Assembly: GCF_002192415.1 (NCBI RefSeq)
Contig: NZ_CP021780.1
Coordinates: 4,960,001 to 5,024,000 of the forward strand
Length of the DNA: 64,000 nucleotides
DNA from: Paenibacillus donghaensis
GTDB lineage: Bacteria > Bacillota > Bacilli > Paenibacillales > Paenibacillaceae
Direction of reading: 5' to 3'
Both the position numbers and the translations under genes were made by a program. The notes under the pieces were generated by a model. The model saw only the letters and a list, made by a program, of their open reading frames with translations, was not told the DNA's origin and did no database searches. Shown one piece after another: positions 50,544 to 60,473 of this stretch. The stretch's first letter is position 1. Every line of letters starts with the position of its first letter.

Positions 50544-51491
50544 CTATACATTAACAGTGTTGCCAAATGCCTTCAAAAGGCGGCTGCTTTCTTCAGCAGT
50601 AATTGGGAGGATTCCGCCATGACGTTTTCTGGTTATTCCCAGATCAAACGAACTTTCCGGTAGAATCTGGAATTCACCACTTTCAAGATCTGAGGTAATC
50701 AAGGGAAGATAGCCCTTCTCTTCTGCAAAGTGATCCACTATAAGGCACCATTCTTCACGGTCATTAAATTTGTAAATTTGAGGACCCTCCACGCCCAGTA
50801 AGGCTTCCAGAGCTGGAGCGCTCAGATTAGTGAAAGCATCTCTGTCGAGCGAAGCTCCTTGTTCTACCATGATATTTTTAGTCGTCTCATCCTTCGAATA
50901 ACGGTAATATGTGCCGTTATTCTCAATGATCGTAGTGTCAATGATATTATTTTCCCGTTCAATATATTTCTCAGATGCTGAAAAACTGCGAAAGTCTCGG
51001 GTACGGGCACAATAGATTTTTTGTTTCCGCACTTGTTCATGCGGCTCCTTCGTTGCCGATGCCCAATATACTAGAAACTCGTCATTAACTTTATCATAAA
51101 TGGTCTCTGGAGCCCATACACAACCAGCATATGAAACGCCTAACGTAACTGCCCACGGTGAAGACCAATTCACTAGGTCAGCAGTTTCCCAGACGATGAT
51201 GTCTCTGCTTCCCTCCTCTACAGCAACGGTCCAACCTTTGCCGCTAGCAAGGCGGAGATCTGTAGCAATCAGATAGAACTTTCCTTCCTTCGGTGAGCGT
51301 ACGATAAAAGGATCTCTTACGCCCTTTTCTCCCAAGTCAGATTTCAAGACCGGCATGCCCGTATTTAGATCTTTCCAGTACAGGCCATCTTTACTGTAAG
51401 AGAAATAAACCTGTTCTCCGTCTGGTTCTTCCCCGATAAAATGTACCATAAGATAACCTGAATAATAGCTATTATACACTGACAAAATCAT
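50544..51491 (-). CDS. Glycoside hydrolase family 43-like enzyme
   Basis: This protein of about 315 residues has the five-bladed propeller pattern of GH43: an early repeat VYFSYSKDGLYWKDL, GVRDPFIVRSPKEGKFYLI with the pKa-modulating Asp, VWAPETIYDKVNDEFLVYW and a GVEGPQIYKF block with a candidate acid Glu. There is no signal peptide, so it acts inside the cell on imported oligosaccharides, probably arabinosides or xylosides. The start is uncertain: ATG 51491 is given; TTG 51485 fits GGGAG better and TTG 51515 is longer. It follows the GH42 gene on the same strand. Confidence 0.82.
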   Translation of the reverse strand: MILSVYNSYYSGYLMVHFIGEEPDGEQVYFSYSKDGLYWKDLNTGMPVLKSDLGEKGVRDPFIVRSPKEGKFYLIATDLRLASGKGWTVAVEEGSRDIIVWETADLVNWSSPWAVTLGVSYAGCVWAPETIYDKVNDEFLVYWASATKEPHEQVRKQKIYCARTRDFRSFSASEKYIERENNIIDTTIIENNGTYYRYSKDETTKNIMVEQGASLDRDAFTNLSAPALEALLGVEGPQIYKFNDREEWCLIVDHFAEEKGYLPLITSDLESGEFQILPESSFDLGITRKRHGGILPITAEESSRLLKAFGNTVNV

Positions 51492-51558
51492 CTCCCTTTT
51501 CTGGATAAAATTCAAAGGAGTGGCCCTGTACTTGCTACAGCTCCTTGTACCTTAATCA

Positions 51559-53604
51559 TTATTCAATTAACAGGATCTTCACACCATATGGAGAAATGTT
51601 AAGCGCCCCTTCGGCCAACCGTTCTCCTTCCAGCATGTCTACGCTGTCACGCAGCAAGCGAGCTTTGACTTCTTTACCGGAGTAATTCAATAGAAAGACT
51701 ATCTGGCATCCTTCCTTCTCTCGCACCGCAATCTCCACTTCAAGCGGGAGTTCCAGCCAATCAGCTGCAGCAGGCTGCAGTCCCAGGCGGCGGGTTAATG
51801 CATCCGCAACTTCATGACTGAACACAGCCCCGTAATAGTAAGCTTCGCCGCGTCCATATGTATTGCGGGTAAGAGCCGCTTTCCCAGCATAATAGTCATC
51901 TTCGTATACAGCAAGCGTCTCGGTAGTGTCATTTTCCGGGTAGAGAATATCATTAAACAAGCAGGCTTGCATGCAAGCATCACCGTCATCAATCCACCGG
52001 ATGTTGGGAGTAGCTGCCTTGTCCGCAATAACGGTAAATTCCTCTACCGTTATACCACACAGTTCCGCGACTGGACCCGGGAATGGCGACATTCGGCAAT
52101 GTCCCTTCTTATCTTTGTACCCTGTGCGAGCACCGAATACCAATTTACCTCCACCTGCAACATACTGTTTTAAGAGTTCCGCTGTTTCCTCGGACATCAT
52201 AGCTGGATGAGGGTAAATTAAGACCTTATAACATGTGAGTTCATTGATACTGGTCTTGTTCTCGATATACAAATAATTAAACGGGATATGATTGAACTGG
52301 AGTGACTTGCTCCAGCTATATTCACTTTCTTTGGTTAATGGACCCAGCCATACGTCAAGCTCTCCGTCCCACTCGTTATCGTAATCGTGTAAGATTGCGA
52401 CATCTGCAACGTAACGAGAGCCGGCAATGGCTTGCCCGATTGTTTTCAATTCCCGCCCAACGTTTGCAACCTCAGCTACCCTTCTGTTTGGACGGTTATG
52501 ATAATCGTTAATCCCATGCCAGTAAATTTCGGTACCGAAGGTTGCCGTCCGCCATCTGAAATATAAGAGCATATCCGCACCATGAGCAATAGATTGATAG
52601 GTCCACAATCTAATTTGTCCAGGTTTTGGCGTAGATTGCTTGAAGTTTACCCATCCACCAGGACCCGCTTGTTGCTCCATGATGCCGAAATTTGGTGAAA
52701 TCGAACGTGTTATCGTCAGATAATTGGAATAGATACGGTCCATAAGCGGCTTTTCCCGATCGCCATCATTCCAAAGAGAAGTGAAGTTCGGGTATGAATC
52801 ATATGAATAGAAATCCAGAAGTTCATCTGTCATGGCATGGTTGTTCAGATGAGGAAACATACCGTTTGTTGTGATCCATTGCTTAGGTGCCAACTTCCGC
52901 AAAATTTCAACTTGAATTCGTACAAAGGAAATGGCGTTATCTGAGAAAAAACGTTTTTCATCAAGCCCCTGATGAGGGTTAAGGGAGCTTAAGGGCAAAT
53001 GAACCTGCTCCCACTCCGAGTAGCTCTGGTTCCAAAAGATCGTTCCCCATGCCTCATTCAGAGCATACAGGGAACCGTACTTCTCCTTCAGCCAAATACG
53101 AAACGCTGCATGGTCAGCTTCCGCATAGAATGCGCCGCCTTCGGCGTTAAGCTCATTGTCAATCTGCCAACCTATAACACCGAGATGATTTGCATAATGA
53201 CGAGCCATAGCCTCTGTAATTTTGGCACAATATTTGTGATAAACGGGGCTGCTATAGTTATAGTGCCGTCTATTCCCATGATGATACGGAACGCCGTCTT
53301 TTGAGATATTCAGAATGCCTGGGTATCTATGAGTCATCCAGGCAGGCGGAGTCGCCGTCGGAGTGCCGAGAATTACCTTCAGTCCTTGCATGCTGGCAAG
53401 ATCGATAGCACGGTCAAATAAGTCAAAGCTATATACTCCTTCCTCTGGTTCAAAGAAATTCCATGCAAACTCTCCCATGCGCACAACGTTAAAACCCATT
53501 TCCCGCATACGTTTGTAATCATCAGCCCACATGTCTTCCGGCCACTGTTCAGGGTAGTAGCACACACCTAAATTAAAACTCTCTCCTGGAATCAATCTTG
53601 ACAT
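51559..53604 (-). CDS. Beta-galactosidase, GH42 family
   Basis: This 681-residue protein has the GH42 domain order: an N-terminal TIM barrel from LGVCYYPEQWPEDMW, acid/base Glu in IGWQIDNELNAEGG near residue 150, nucleophile Glu in FGIMEQQAGPGGW near residue 308, a trimerisation domain (KVLIYPHPAMMSEETAELL) and a small C-terminal beta domain. There is no signal peptide. ATG 53604 lies 9 bases after GGAG (53610 is too close). It is divergent from an AraC regulator and upstream of GH43, forming a galactoside/arabinogalactan use unit. Confidence 0.93.
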   Translation of the reverse strand: MSRLIPGESFNLGVCYYPEQWPEDMWADDYKRMREMGFNVVRMGEFAWNFFEPEEGVYSFDLFDRAIDLASMQGLKVILGTPTATPPAWMTHRYPGILNISKDGVPYHHGNRRHYNYSSPVYHKYCAKITEAMARHYANHLGVIGWQIDNELNAEGGAFYAEADHAAFRIWLKEKYGSLYALNEAWGTIFWNQSYSEWEQVHLPLSSLNPHQGLDEKRFFSDNAISFVRIQVEILRKLAPKQWITTNGMFPHLNNHAMTDELLDFYSYDSYPNFTSLWNDGDREKPLMDRIYSNYLTITRSISPNFGIMEQQAGPGGWVNFKQSTPKPGQIRLWTYQSIAHGADMLLYFRWRTATFGTEIYWHGINDYHNRPNRRVAEVANVGRELKTIGQAIAGSRYVADVAILHDYDNEWDGELDVWLGPLTKESEYSWSKSLQFNHIPFNYLYIENKTSINELTCYKVLIYPHPAMMSEETAELLKQYVAGGGKLVFGARTGYKDKKGHCRMSPFPGPVAELCGITVEEFTVIADKAATPNIRWIDDGDACMQACLFNDILYPENDTTETLAVYEDDYYAGKAALTRNTYGRGEAYYYGAVFSHEVADALTRRLGLQPAAADWLELPLEVEIAVREKEGCQIVFLLNYSGKEVKARLLRDSVDMLEGERLAEGALNISPYGVKILLIE

Positions 53605-53766
53605 GATCATCTTCTCCTTGGTCTAAATTAAGATGCAGCAGCTTCAATTATATCGATTATAATAAGGTATTATACATGTATTAGAGACATTTTATCCCCG
53701 GTAAAGGGACTTTTTCTTTGATTTGGGCTATACTATGCTTAATCCCATCATGTGAGGAAGAATCCA

Positions 53767-54633
53767 ATGAAACGTATCAATAAGTTATTTGAAAGTCAAT
53801 TTCTACTAGATCCTAATCTACATATGTGGGTAAACCGGTTTACGGAGGATTTTACGGTCCCCTATCATGAGCATGATTTTATTGAATATTGTTATGTTGC
53901 CGAGGGTAATGGTTTCCATCATATTGAGCAGGAGATATTCCCCATTCACAAAGGCCAGTTGTTTGTAGTACCAATTGGTGTGGCCCATGTGTTCAGACCC
54001 GTTACTCCTGCAAGGTCCAGTAAGCCACCCGTCGTCTATAATTGTATGATCGATCTCCACCTGGTTGCACAATTGTCAAGGTTTCAAGAACAGAGGATTC
54101 AAGAGCATTTATCATCTCTGGGAAATAAAAATACATCCTATTTCTCTGTCATTGACCGTGATGGGGCTATCGAGAACCTTATGGTGCAACTGCAACGGGA
54201 AGTATCCATAAATGATCCCGGATCGATAACGATGCTTCATTCCCTCCTAAACCAACTTATAGTTATTGTGTACAGACGGATACATACGGATGCTGATGCT
54301 CCTGCCACCAAAACTGCTGATTTCAATCATGTAATTCATTTCCTGGAGCAGAACTTTAATCAAGCGATCACACTAACGGAATTGTCTCGTTATTCAGGAT
54401 GGACCACTAGACATCTTCAGCGCTTGTTCCTAAAGCACACTGGGCAATCCTTCCACTCCTTACTTCAGCATCTACGGATTCAGAAAAGCTGTGAAATGCT
54501 GCGCAACAGCAGTCTAAAGATCGGCTTGATTTCGGAATTAGTTGGTTATCGCAGCATTGACTCGTTCAACTCGGTCTTTAAAAGAAACGTCGGGCTGACA
54601 CCTTCAGAATACCGTAAATCTTCTACCTCTTGA
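53767..54633 (+). CDS. AraC-family regulator of the GH42/GH43 genes
   Basis: This 288-residue activator has an N-terminal cupin-like sugar-binding part (FTVPYHEHDFIEYCYVAEG near residue 31) and a C-terminal double helix-turn-helix (ITLTELSRYSGWTTRHLQRLF and LISELVGYRSIDSFNSVFKR; core GYRSIDSFNSVFK). ATG 53767 follows GAGGAAG. Its divergence from GH42 with a 160-base gap suggests it controls both glycosidase genes. Confidence 0.88.
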   Translation: MKRINKLFESQFLLDPNLHMWVNRFTEDFTVPYHEHDFIEYCYVAEGNGFHHIEQEIFPIHKGQLFVVPIGVAHVFRPVTPARSSKPPVVYNCMIDLHLVAQLSRFQEQRIQEHLSSLGNKNTSYFSVIDRDGAIENLMVQLQREVSINDPGSITMLHSLLNQLIVIVYRRIHTDADAPATKTADFNHVIHFLEQNFNQAITLTELSRYSGWTTRHLQRLFLKHTGQSFHSLLQHLRIQKSCEMLRNSSLKIGLISELVGYRSIDSFNSVFKRNVGLTPSEYRKSSTS

Positions 54634-55304
54634 TCTCCCGAAAAGCACTTTGTCCGCCGATTGACAAACTGCTTATTAAGCATTAACTCAATGCTAGTTA
54701 GCCTCCCGTATATACTTCGGATAATTTTAGTGGGTCGCAGCTTAAGGTGGCAGCCCGATGATGTACATGGAGTAACAAAAAATGCATAGATCAGACCTTG
54801 CCCGCGCATTACGAATCAAACTAGGTTTGACACGATAGTTACCCTAATGATATTCAACTATCATTCAGGCATTATCGTTTTCCACGTAAAGAACGTCATT
54901 AAACCTATTAGCCGTATGGCTGATTTAATCACTATAATCTGACCTGCAATCCAGCGCATCACTGGAGCAGCCAATGCTCTAGTGATGTTTGAATAATCTT
55001 CGACTCTAATATCGTATAGGGAAGCAGTCATCCGATAAACCGGATTTATAGCCTATGTTGGCATCAAATTTATCAGCTAACCATGCACACTCGTCAATGT
55101 TCAATCTCTCGTTGAACTTCACCTATTCTCCACTTCCCAGCATTGAGTACAATCTCAATGAATAATAATTCCAAATTCCCAACAAAGGCACCATTTAATT
55201 TTTTTGGAGTGTGGTACGAAAGAAGGAGTATAGTTTTTTAATATCCACTTAATGAGTTCATCTAATTTCTCCTTCTTGATTCAGTCGAAGACTGGGAATT
55301 TTAA
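54634..55304. other. Gap with no supported gene
   Basis: About 670 bases without ribosome sites or protein-like frames lie between the AraC gene and the sugar ABC operon. Confidence 0.45.
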
Positions 55305-55335
55305 AAAGAGCGGTTCTTTAACAGAACCGCTCTTT
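55305..55335 (-). terminator. Terminator of the sugar ABC operon
   Basis: A perfect 13-base repeat (55305-55317 / 55323-55335), followed on the minus strand by TTTTTAAAA, directly after the binding-protein gene. Confidence 0.88.
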
Positions 55336-55340
55336 GAATC

Positions 55341-56945
55341 CTATTGGATACCTTGCTTGGTCACTTCTTCATTTACTTCATTAATAGCAGCCTGCAGACC
55401 TTTAGAATTATAACCTTCAACAATTTTCTTCCATTGAGCTATAGGATCATCTTTACCAATGACAACATTAACAATATCATCCACCACATTCAGCGAACCA
55501 AGTTTGTTTTTCGCTGGAGTAGAAAGCAGCATTACATCAAAATTTATAGGTGCTGGTATATCTTCCTTCTTAAACTTGTTAAACGTATCAATAACACCCT
55601 GTTCAATCTTAGCCATTTCAGCGTTCGAATTTACAACTTTCTTACCTGTGTAAATAAAGCCGTTATTCCATTGTCCAAGGAAAGAGAAGTTCTTGGTAAT
55701 AGGATACTTGTCTCCTAAGTTCTGATCATCGCTCAGCAAAGAAATAGATTTTCCATCTTCAACCTTGTAATCCGTCCCCTCGATACCATTTTGAGGTAAC
55801 ACAAGATATTCATCAGATACTAGGTAATCCATAAGTTTCAAAGCTCTTTCAAACTTCACATCGTCCAACTTGTTCGAGAAATAGGTTTCTGACCAGTAAG
55901 GTGTTTCAACAAAAGTATATCGCTTCCCATCTGCAGCCGGCCAAATGTTCATGTAGCCGATAGCTTTAGATGCACTTACAGTTGGGTTTGCTTTCTCAAA
56001 CTGGCTCAACTGATCAATAGTTAACAATGGTAAGCCGTAAACCGCAAAACTTTGCCCGGCAAGAAATTTAGAAACTCCATCAGCATCTTTTTGAATGGCA
56101 AAATCTTTATCCAGAATACCATTGGTATATAAAGTTCTCAGTTGCTCTATTCCTGTGTATGCTTTGGTAGAAGTATAGGAAGGGATCCATTTGCCATCTT
56201 CTTTCACCCAAGATCTAGTATTTGAAAGTTCTGGAAAGCTTCCAAGGAACTGCGTCATAAGATAGGACTTGTTATTAGTCGTAAGCCCATTAATCTCAGG
56301 ATGTTTCACCATAACAGCTTGAGTCATTTCCACAAATTCTTCAAAGCTAGAAGGGTCATTGGTATACCCGGCTTCAGCCGCCCAATCTTTCCGATAACGA
56401 ATGGATCTGTCCAAAGCCCAATCGCTAGAATCTGCATAGGTCATTCTTGGAATCATGTAAAATTTACCATCTATCTTCAAAGGTTGTACCGATGGCAAGG
56501 AAAAGATTTTTTGCAGATTTGGATATGCACTCAAGTCTTCTGGCAATGCTTTAATCACCCCTTGTTTTGCCCAGGTCTGGTATAGTCCAGGATTATCGGT
56601 AGCTATCGCGTTCGCAAAAATATCCGGCAACTGATTAGACGCTGCCCACACCTTAATTTTATCCATCCAATCGTTCCATGTAATTTGAATGGGTTTAATG
56701 GAGATATTCAATTGGGATTCCAAATTGTTATTAATCGTGTCATTGGCTGCATTTGGAGCCTCGAACCCTGTTTGGATATCCCATACTGCTACGCTTAATT
56801 CTATCTGCTTGCTCTGAGTGTCTTCACTAATCGCCCCTTCATTAACTTGAGTTTTATTCCCGCTTTCCTTACTGCAGCCAGACAAAATAGAAAATGCAAC
56901 CAATAAACCGGCGAGTGCTAATATTGTCTTTTTCTTTTTATTCAT
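55341..56945 (-). CDS. Sugar ABC transporter substrate-binding lipoprotein
   Basis: This 534-residue lipoprotein has signal peptide MNKKKKTILALAGLLVAF and lipobox LSGC (Cys 24), then a type-1 solute-binding fold with WNDWMDKIKVWAASNQLPDIF and an SDEYLVLPQNG-type hinge region. The size is that of the LplA-like subgroup of CUT1 systems in Paenibacillus, which take up oligosaccharides and lack their own ATPase gene. A GGGGG site precedes the ATG. It is the last gene of the operon after the two permeases. Confidence 0.9.
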   Translation of the reverse strand: MNKKKKTILALAGLLVAFSILSGCSKESGNKTQVNEGAISEDTQSKQIELSVAVWDIQTGFEAPNAANDTINNNLESQLNISIKPIQITWNDWMDKIKVWAASNQLPDIFANAIATDNPGLYQTWAKQGVIKALPEDLSAYPNLQKIFSLPSVQPLKIDGKFYMIPRMTYADSSDWALDRSIRYRKDWAAEAGYTNDPSSFEEFVEMTQAVMVKHPEINGLTTNNKSYLMTQFLGSFPELSNTRSWVKEDGKWIPSYTSTKAYTGIEQLRTLYTNGILDKDFAIQKDADGVSKFLAGQSFAVYGLPLLTIDQLSQFEKANPTVSASKAIGYMNIWPAADGKRYTFVETPYWSETYFSNKLDDVKFERALKLMDYLVSDEYLVLPQNGIEGTDYKVEDGKSISLLSDDQNLGDKYPITKNFSFLGQWNNGFIYTGKKVVNSNAEMAKIEQGVIDTFNKFKKEDIPAPINFDVMLLSTPAKNKLGSLNVVDDIVNVVIGKDDPIAQWKKIVEGYNSKGLQAAINEVNEEVTKQGIQ

Positions 56946-56998
56946 AAAATCCAATCCCCCTTGTAGTTGTTTATCATCATGGTATTTAACCATAATAA

Positions 56999-57871
56999 TT
57001 AGCCTTTGACAGACCCCATCATGATTCCAGCGTTGAAGTATTTCTGCACAAATGGATAAATCATCAGAATAGGAACAGCCGAAACGATGATCATGGCAGA
57101 TTTTACGGAATCAGCATACACACTTTGTACACCTGCTGCAAGTTGTGCACCTGTTGTATTAGTAAGCGATTGACTAAGATTAGTGATTGCGTCACGCAGT
57201 ATCAATTGCAAGGGTTGCAGACTGGTGTCGTTAATAAACAACATAGGCAGCCACCATTCATTCCAACGATCTACGGCGTAAAAGAGAGTCATAGTCGCTA
57301 TTATTGGTAATGAAATGGGGACGATGATGCGGAATAAAATACGGATATCGTTAGCTCCGTCAATTTTAGCCGATTCCTCAATAGCTGGATCAATTGTACT
57401 AAAAAAGTTTTTCATAAGAATTAAGTTAAATGCATTCACAGCTACAGGAAGAATCATAACCAGAAGATTATTTTGCAGATGAAGCTTTTGAATAGTGAGA
57501 TAAAATGGAATCAACCCGCCAGAGAAAAACATTGTAAAAACTATACCTGTAAATATAATATTTCTTCCCGGCATTCCTTTCTTGGACAATGCATAAGCAC
57601 CCGCAGTCGTTATCAACATGCTTACTAAAGTACCCACAATAGTCACAATTACAGAGATATAAATACCCTGCGTTACTTTTCCTTCGTTAAAGATATAGAT
57701 ATATGATGAGAAATCAAAAGATTTTGGAAAAAGGAATATCCCGCCGGCTTTTTTATCAAGGATGGTCGAGAATGACAACATCAAGGTTTGATAAAACGGA
57801 AATACAGTTATAATAGCACCGATGCCAAGTATCAAAGCAATAATTATGTTGGATAGTGATAAACGCTTCAA
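56999..57871 (-). CDS. Sugar ABC transporter permease (LplC/YtcP-like)
   Basis: This 290-residue permease has six membrane helices and the EAA loop IEESAKIDGANDIRILFRIIVPISLPI near residue 168 (core AKIDGANDIRILFR), which docks the ATPase. It overlaps the upstream permease by 4 bases. No ATPase is encoded nearby; a shared MsmX-like ATPase is expected. Confidence 0.9.
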   Translation of the reverse strand: MKRLSLSNIIIALILGIGAIITVFPFYQTLMLSFSTILDKKAGGIFLFPKSFDFSSYIYIFNEGKVTQGIYISVIVTIVGTLVSMLITTAGAYALSKKGMPGRNIIFTGIVFTMFFSGGLIPFYLTIQKLHLQNNLLVMILPVAVNAFNLILMKNFFSTIDPAIEESAKIDGANDIRILFRIIVPISLPIIATMTLFYAVDRWNEWWLPMLFINDTSLQPLQLILRDAITNLSQSLTNTTGAQLAAGVQSVYADSVKSAMIIVSAVPILMIYPFVQKYFNAGIMMGSVKG

Positions 57872-58833
57872 TACAGCCCCTCCTCTTTAAATACATGGGT
57901 TACCACAAAATTCGCACTAAACAGGAGCAAACAATTTATTACTGATTTGAGTAAGCCGACTGTCGTTGAAAATCCAAAACCAGTGGCATCTGTAAATGCG
58001 CTTCGATACACGAAAGTATCCAAAATGTCTGCTCGATTATATACCGCTGAGTTATACAAGTTAAATATCTGGTCAAATCCGCCGTTCATTATGCCCCCAA
58101 CTGCCAAGATGAGAAGAATGGCCGCAGTGCCCTTAAGGGCTGGCCAAGTAATGGATTTAATTTGCTGGAATCTTCCCGCTCCATCAATGGAAGCTGCCTC
58201 ATATAATTCAGGATTTATGCCTGCAATGGCTGCGAGATAAATAATAGAGGACCAACCAGCTTCTTTCCAAATGTTACTGATAAACAAAAGTGCAGTGAAG
58301 CTGTTTCCTTCTGTCAACACATTATTTTTTCCGAATCCAAAAACTTGCAAAAGTTCATTAAGCAAACCTTGATCGCTCAATATGGTTGTAACTATTCCGC
58401 TTAATACAACCCAACTAATGAAATGTGGAAATGTAAATACCGTCTGGTACACTTTCCTTAGCTTCCCGTTGAACATTTCGTTAAGAAGAAGTGCTAAAAC
58501 AATTGGTACAGGAAATTCAATAATCAAGCGTCCAAAGCTTATAAACAACGTATTTTTGAAAGCGTTGACAAAATCAGGGTTACCCAAAACATCGCGGAAG
58601 TTCTGAAAATCATTCCAGGGACTACCAAATATTCCTAAGGAGTAATCAAAATCTTTAAACGCCAGAATAACACCGTACATGGGCACATATGCAAAAACCA
58701 CAAAAAATATGATTGTTGGCAGAACTAGAAGGTAAAGATATTTATGCTTGACGATTTCTTTACCTAATGGCTTTTTTAATCTGCGAAGCTTAATTTCCCC
58801 TGCCCTGTAATCTTCTTGTATTGCATTCCCCAA
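57868..58833 (-). CDS. Sugar ABC transporter permease (LplB/YteP-like)
   Basis: This 321-residue permease has a basic N-terminus, six membrane helices and the EAA loop LYEAASIDGAGRFQQIKSITWPAL near residue 221 (core EAASIDGAGRFQQI). It heads the transporter operon on the minus strand, downstream of the two-component genes. An AAAGGGG-type site precedes the ATG. Confidence 0.9.
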   Translation of the reverse strand: MGNAIQEDYRAGEIKLRRLKKPLGKEIVKHKYLYLLVLPTIIFFVVFAYVPMYGVILAFKDFDYSLGIFGSPWNDFQNFRDVLGNPDFVNAFKNTLFISFGRLIIEFPVPIVLALLLNEMFNGKLRKVYQTVFTFPHFISWVVLSGIVTTILSDQGLLNELLQVFGFGKNNVLTEGNSFTALLFISNIWKEAGWSSIIYLAAIAGINPELYEAASIDGAGRFQQIKSITWPALKGTAAILLILAVGGIMNGGFDQIFNLYNSAVYNRADILDTFVYRSAFTDATGFGFSTTVGLLKSVINCLLLFSANFVVTHVFKEEGLY

Positions 58834-59017
58834 GAACCTCCACCCCTTTAAATAGTAATCTGTTATCTATAATCCCATTATAAAGAAACCGTTTTCTTTT
58901 GAGTATGAACAGATATTAGTGAAATATGCACTGTATCGTAAACGTTTTCATTTTTGGCCCATTAAATTTAATAAAACTAATCATTGTCCATTGACTACGA
59001 TAAATTGAACATAGAAA

Positions 59018-59056
59018 AACCCGGCCCCCCCATTTTTCCAGGAGTATAACCGGGTT
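59018..59056 (-). terminator. Terminator after the response regulator
   Basis: AACCCGG/CCGGGTT (59018-59024 / 59050-59056), followed on the minus strand by TTTTTC, overlaps the stop codon of the response regulator. It separates the regulatory operon from the transporter operon. Confidence 0.7.
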
Positions 59057-60473
59057 ATTGATTGAACTGCTCACTTCTGTAGCGGCTTGGTGAAATTCCA
59101 ATAGTTTTTTTAAATAGTCGGCTGAAGTAAAAGTAGTCTTTATAACCAACATGTTCGGCAACTTCATTAATCGGAATCAGAGTAGTCCGTAACAGTATGC
59201 CTGCACGCTCCATCCTAAGCCCGGAGAGGTGTTCTGTAAAGGTCTTTCCTAATTCTTTCTTAAACAGCTGAGATATATAATTAGCATTCAAGCTAAATTC
59301 CCTCGCAATATGCTGGAGTGATATATCCTCACTGAAATTGTCATTGATATAACTCAAGATCGACAAGAACGTCCGGTTACGAGTGGCATAAACCTCTGAA
59401 ATAACTGATATCTGCTCCTCCATTAATAATCCCTTAATATGTTCCAACATGTCTTCAGCATATTCAAATAGATCTACCAGCTGATCAAAGGAGTATAAAT
59501 ACATATCATTCATCTCCTGATTTATTTGGGACAGGAATGATATAACGTCATTGTAAAGAATCAAGGCGTGCCGTATATTCCATTGGCCCCTTTTAAATAG
59601 CAGTATTAAAGAATTGATTTCTGTATTGAGCTGCGGAACATCGATTGGTGTTGTTAACATCAATTTAGGAGCTTTTTTATCCATCAAATTGTTAAGCTTC
59701 ACTACAGCATCCTTTGGATTGCCTGTGATAAAGTATTGGTAAGCATTAATCTCAGCTTCAGCAATAGCATTTCTTAATTCTTGTATCTCAGTAAAGGGTT
59801 CGCTCTGTCCGATTCCCTTTAAACCTTCATGTATCATTGGAATGTCCCTTAAGAGGAGATGTTTATCACCTTCATTGATAATGTAAATGTATTTCCGATA
59901 TCCTATATGCAACGAAATCACTGGTATTGTACTTTCAATTTTCAGTTTTTCTCTTCCCACGGTTAAGAATACTACCGCTCGACTTGTTTTATCCCTCAGT
60001 ACAGCAGCTTTTGTGAATTCCTGCTTCAACTTTACAATATCCTCAGAATTACTGCTCTCAATTAAATCGAGAATCTCCTCATCAACAAATTGGCTTTGAC
60101 TATCCAGTTCTTTCTTGATTTTTTTAAGATAATTTACAATTTCAAGATCATCAAAAGGCTTCAAACAATAACCAAAAACTCCATAGTGAATTGCCTTCTG
60201 TGCCAAAGCAAACTCAGCAATTCCACTTACTACAAGAAATTTTGTTGACAGTCCAGTATCTTTCACTTTCTTAATTAATTCCAAACCACTTATTCCAGGC
60301 ATGCGGATATCCGTAAAAATAACATCGGGCTTACAATCCATAATGATTTCGAATGCTTCTTCACCACTCAAAGCGTATCCTATAACTTCAAACCCGTAAT
60401 ATTTCCAATCGACGGTTGCTTTGAGGCTTTTGATCACCAGTTCTTCGTCATCAACTATAAAAACTTTATACAT
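59055..60473 (-). CDS. YesN-like response regulator (REC + AraC)
   Basis: This 472-residue regulator has a receiver domain with acidic pair D8-D9, phospho-acceptor D55 in VIFTDIRMPG and the Lys in GYCLKPFDDLE near 104. A long variable middle follows, then a C-terminal AraC helix-turn-helix pair (ISLQHIAREFSLNANYISQLF and INEVAEHVGYKDYFYFSRLFK; core GYKDYFYFSRLFKK). ATG 60473 follows AGGAGAG. It overlaps the kinase gene by 8 bases and probably activates the adjacent sugar transporter. Confidence 0.92.
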   Translation of the reverse strand: MYKVFIVDDEELVIKSLKATVDWKYYGFEVIGYALSGEEAFEIIMDCKPDVIFTDIRMPGISGLELIKKVKDTGLSTKFLVVSGIAEFALAQKAIHYGVFGYCLKPFDDLEIVNYLKKIKKELDSQSQFVDEEILDLIESSNSEDIVKLKQEFTKAAVLRDKTSRAVVFLTVGREKLKIESTIPVISLHIGYRKYIYIINEGDKHLLLRDIPMIHEGLKGIGQSEPFTEIQELRNAIAEAEINAYQYFITGNPKDAVVKLNNLMDKKAPKLMLTTPIDVPQLNTEINSLILLFKRGQWNIRHALILYNDVISFLSQINQEMNDMYLYSFDQLVDLFEYAEDMLEHIKGLLMEEQISVISEVYATRNRTFLSILSYINDNFSEDISLQHIAREFSLNANYISQLFKKELGKTFTEHLSGLRMERAGILLRTTLIPINEVAEHVGYKDYFYFSRLFKKTIGISPSRYRSEQFNQ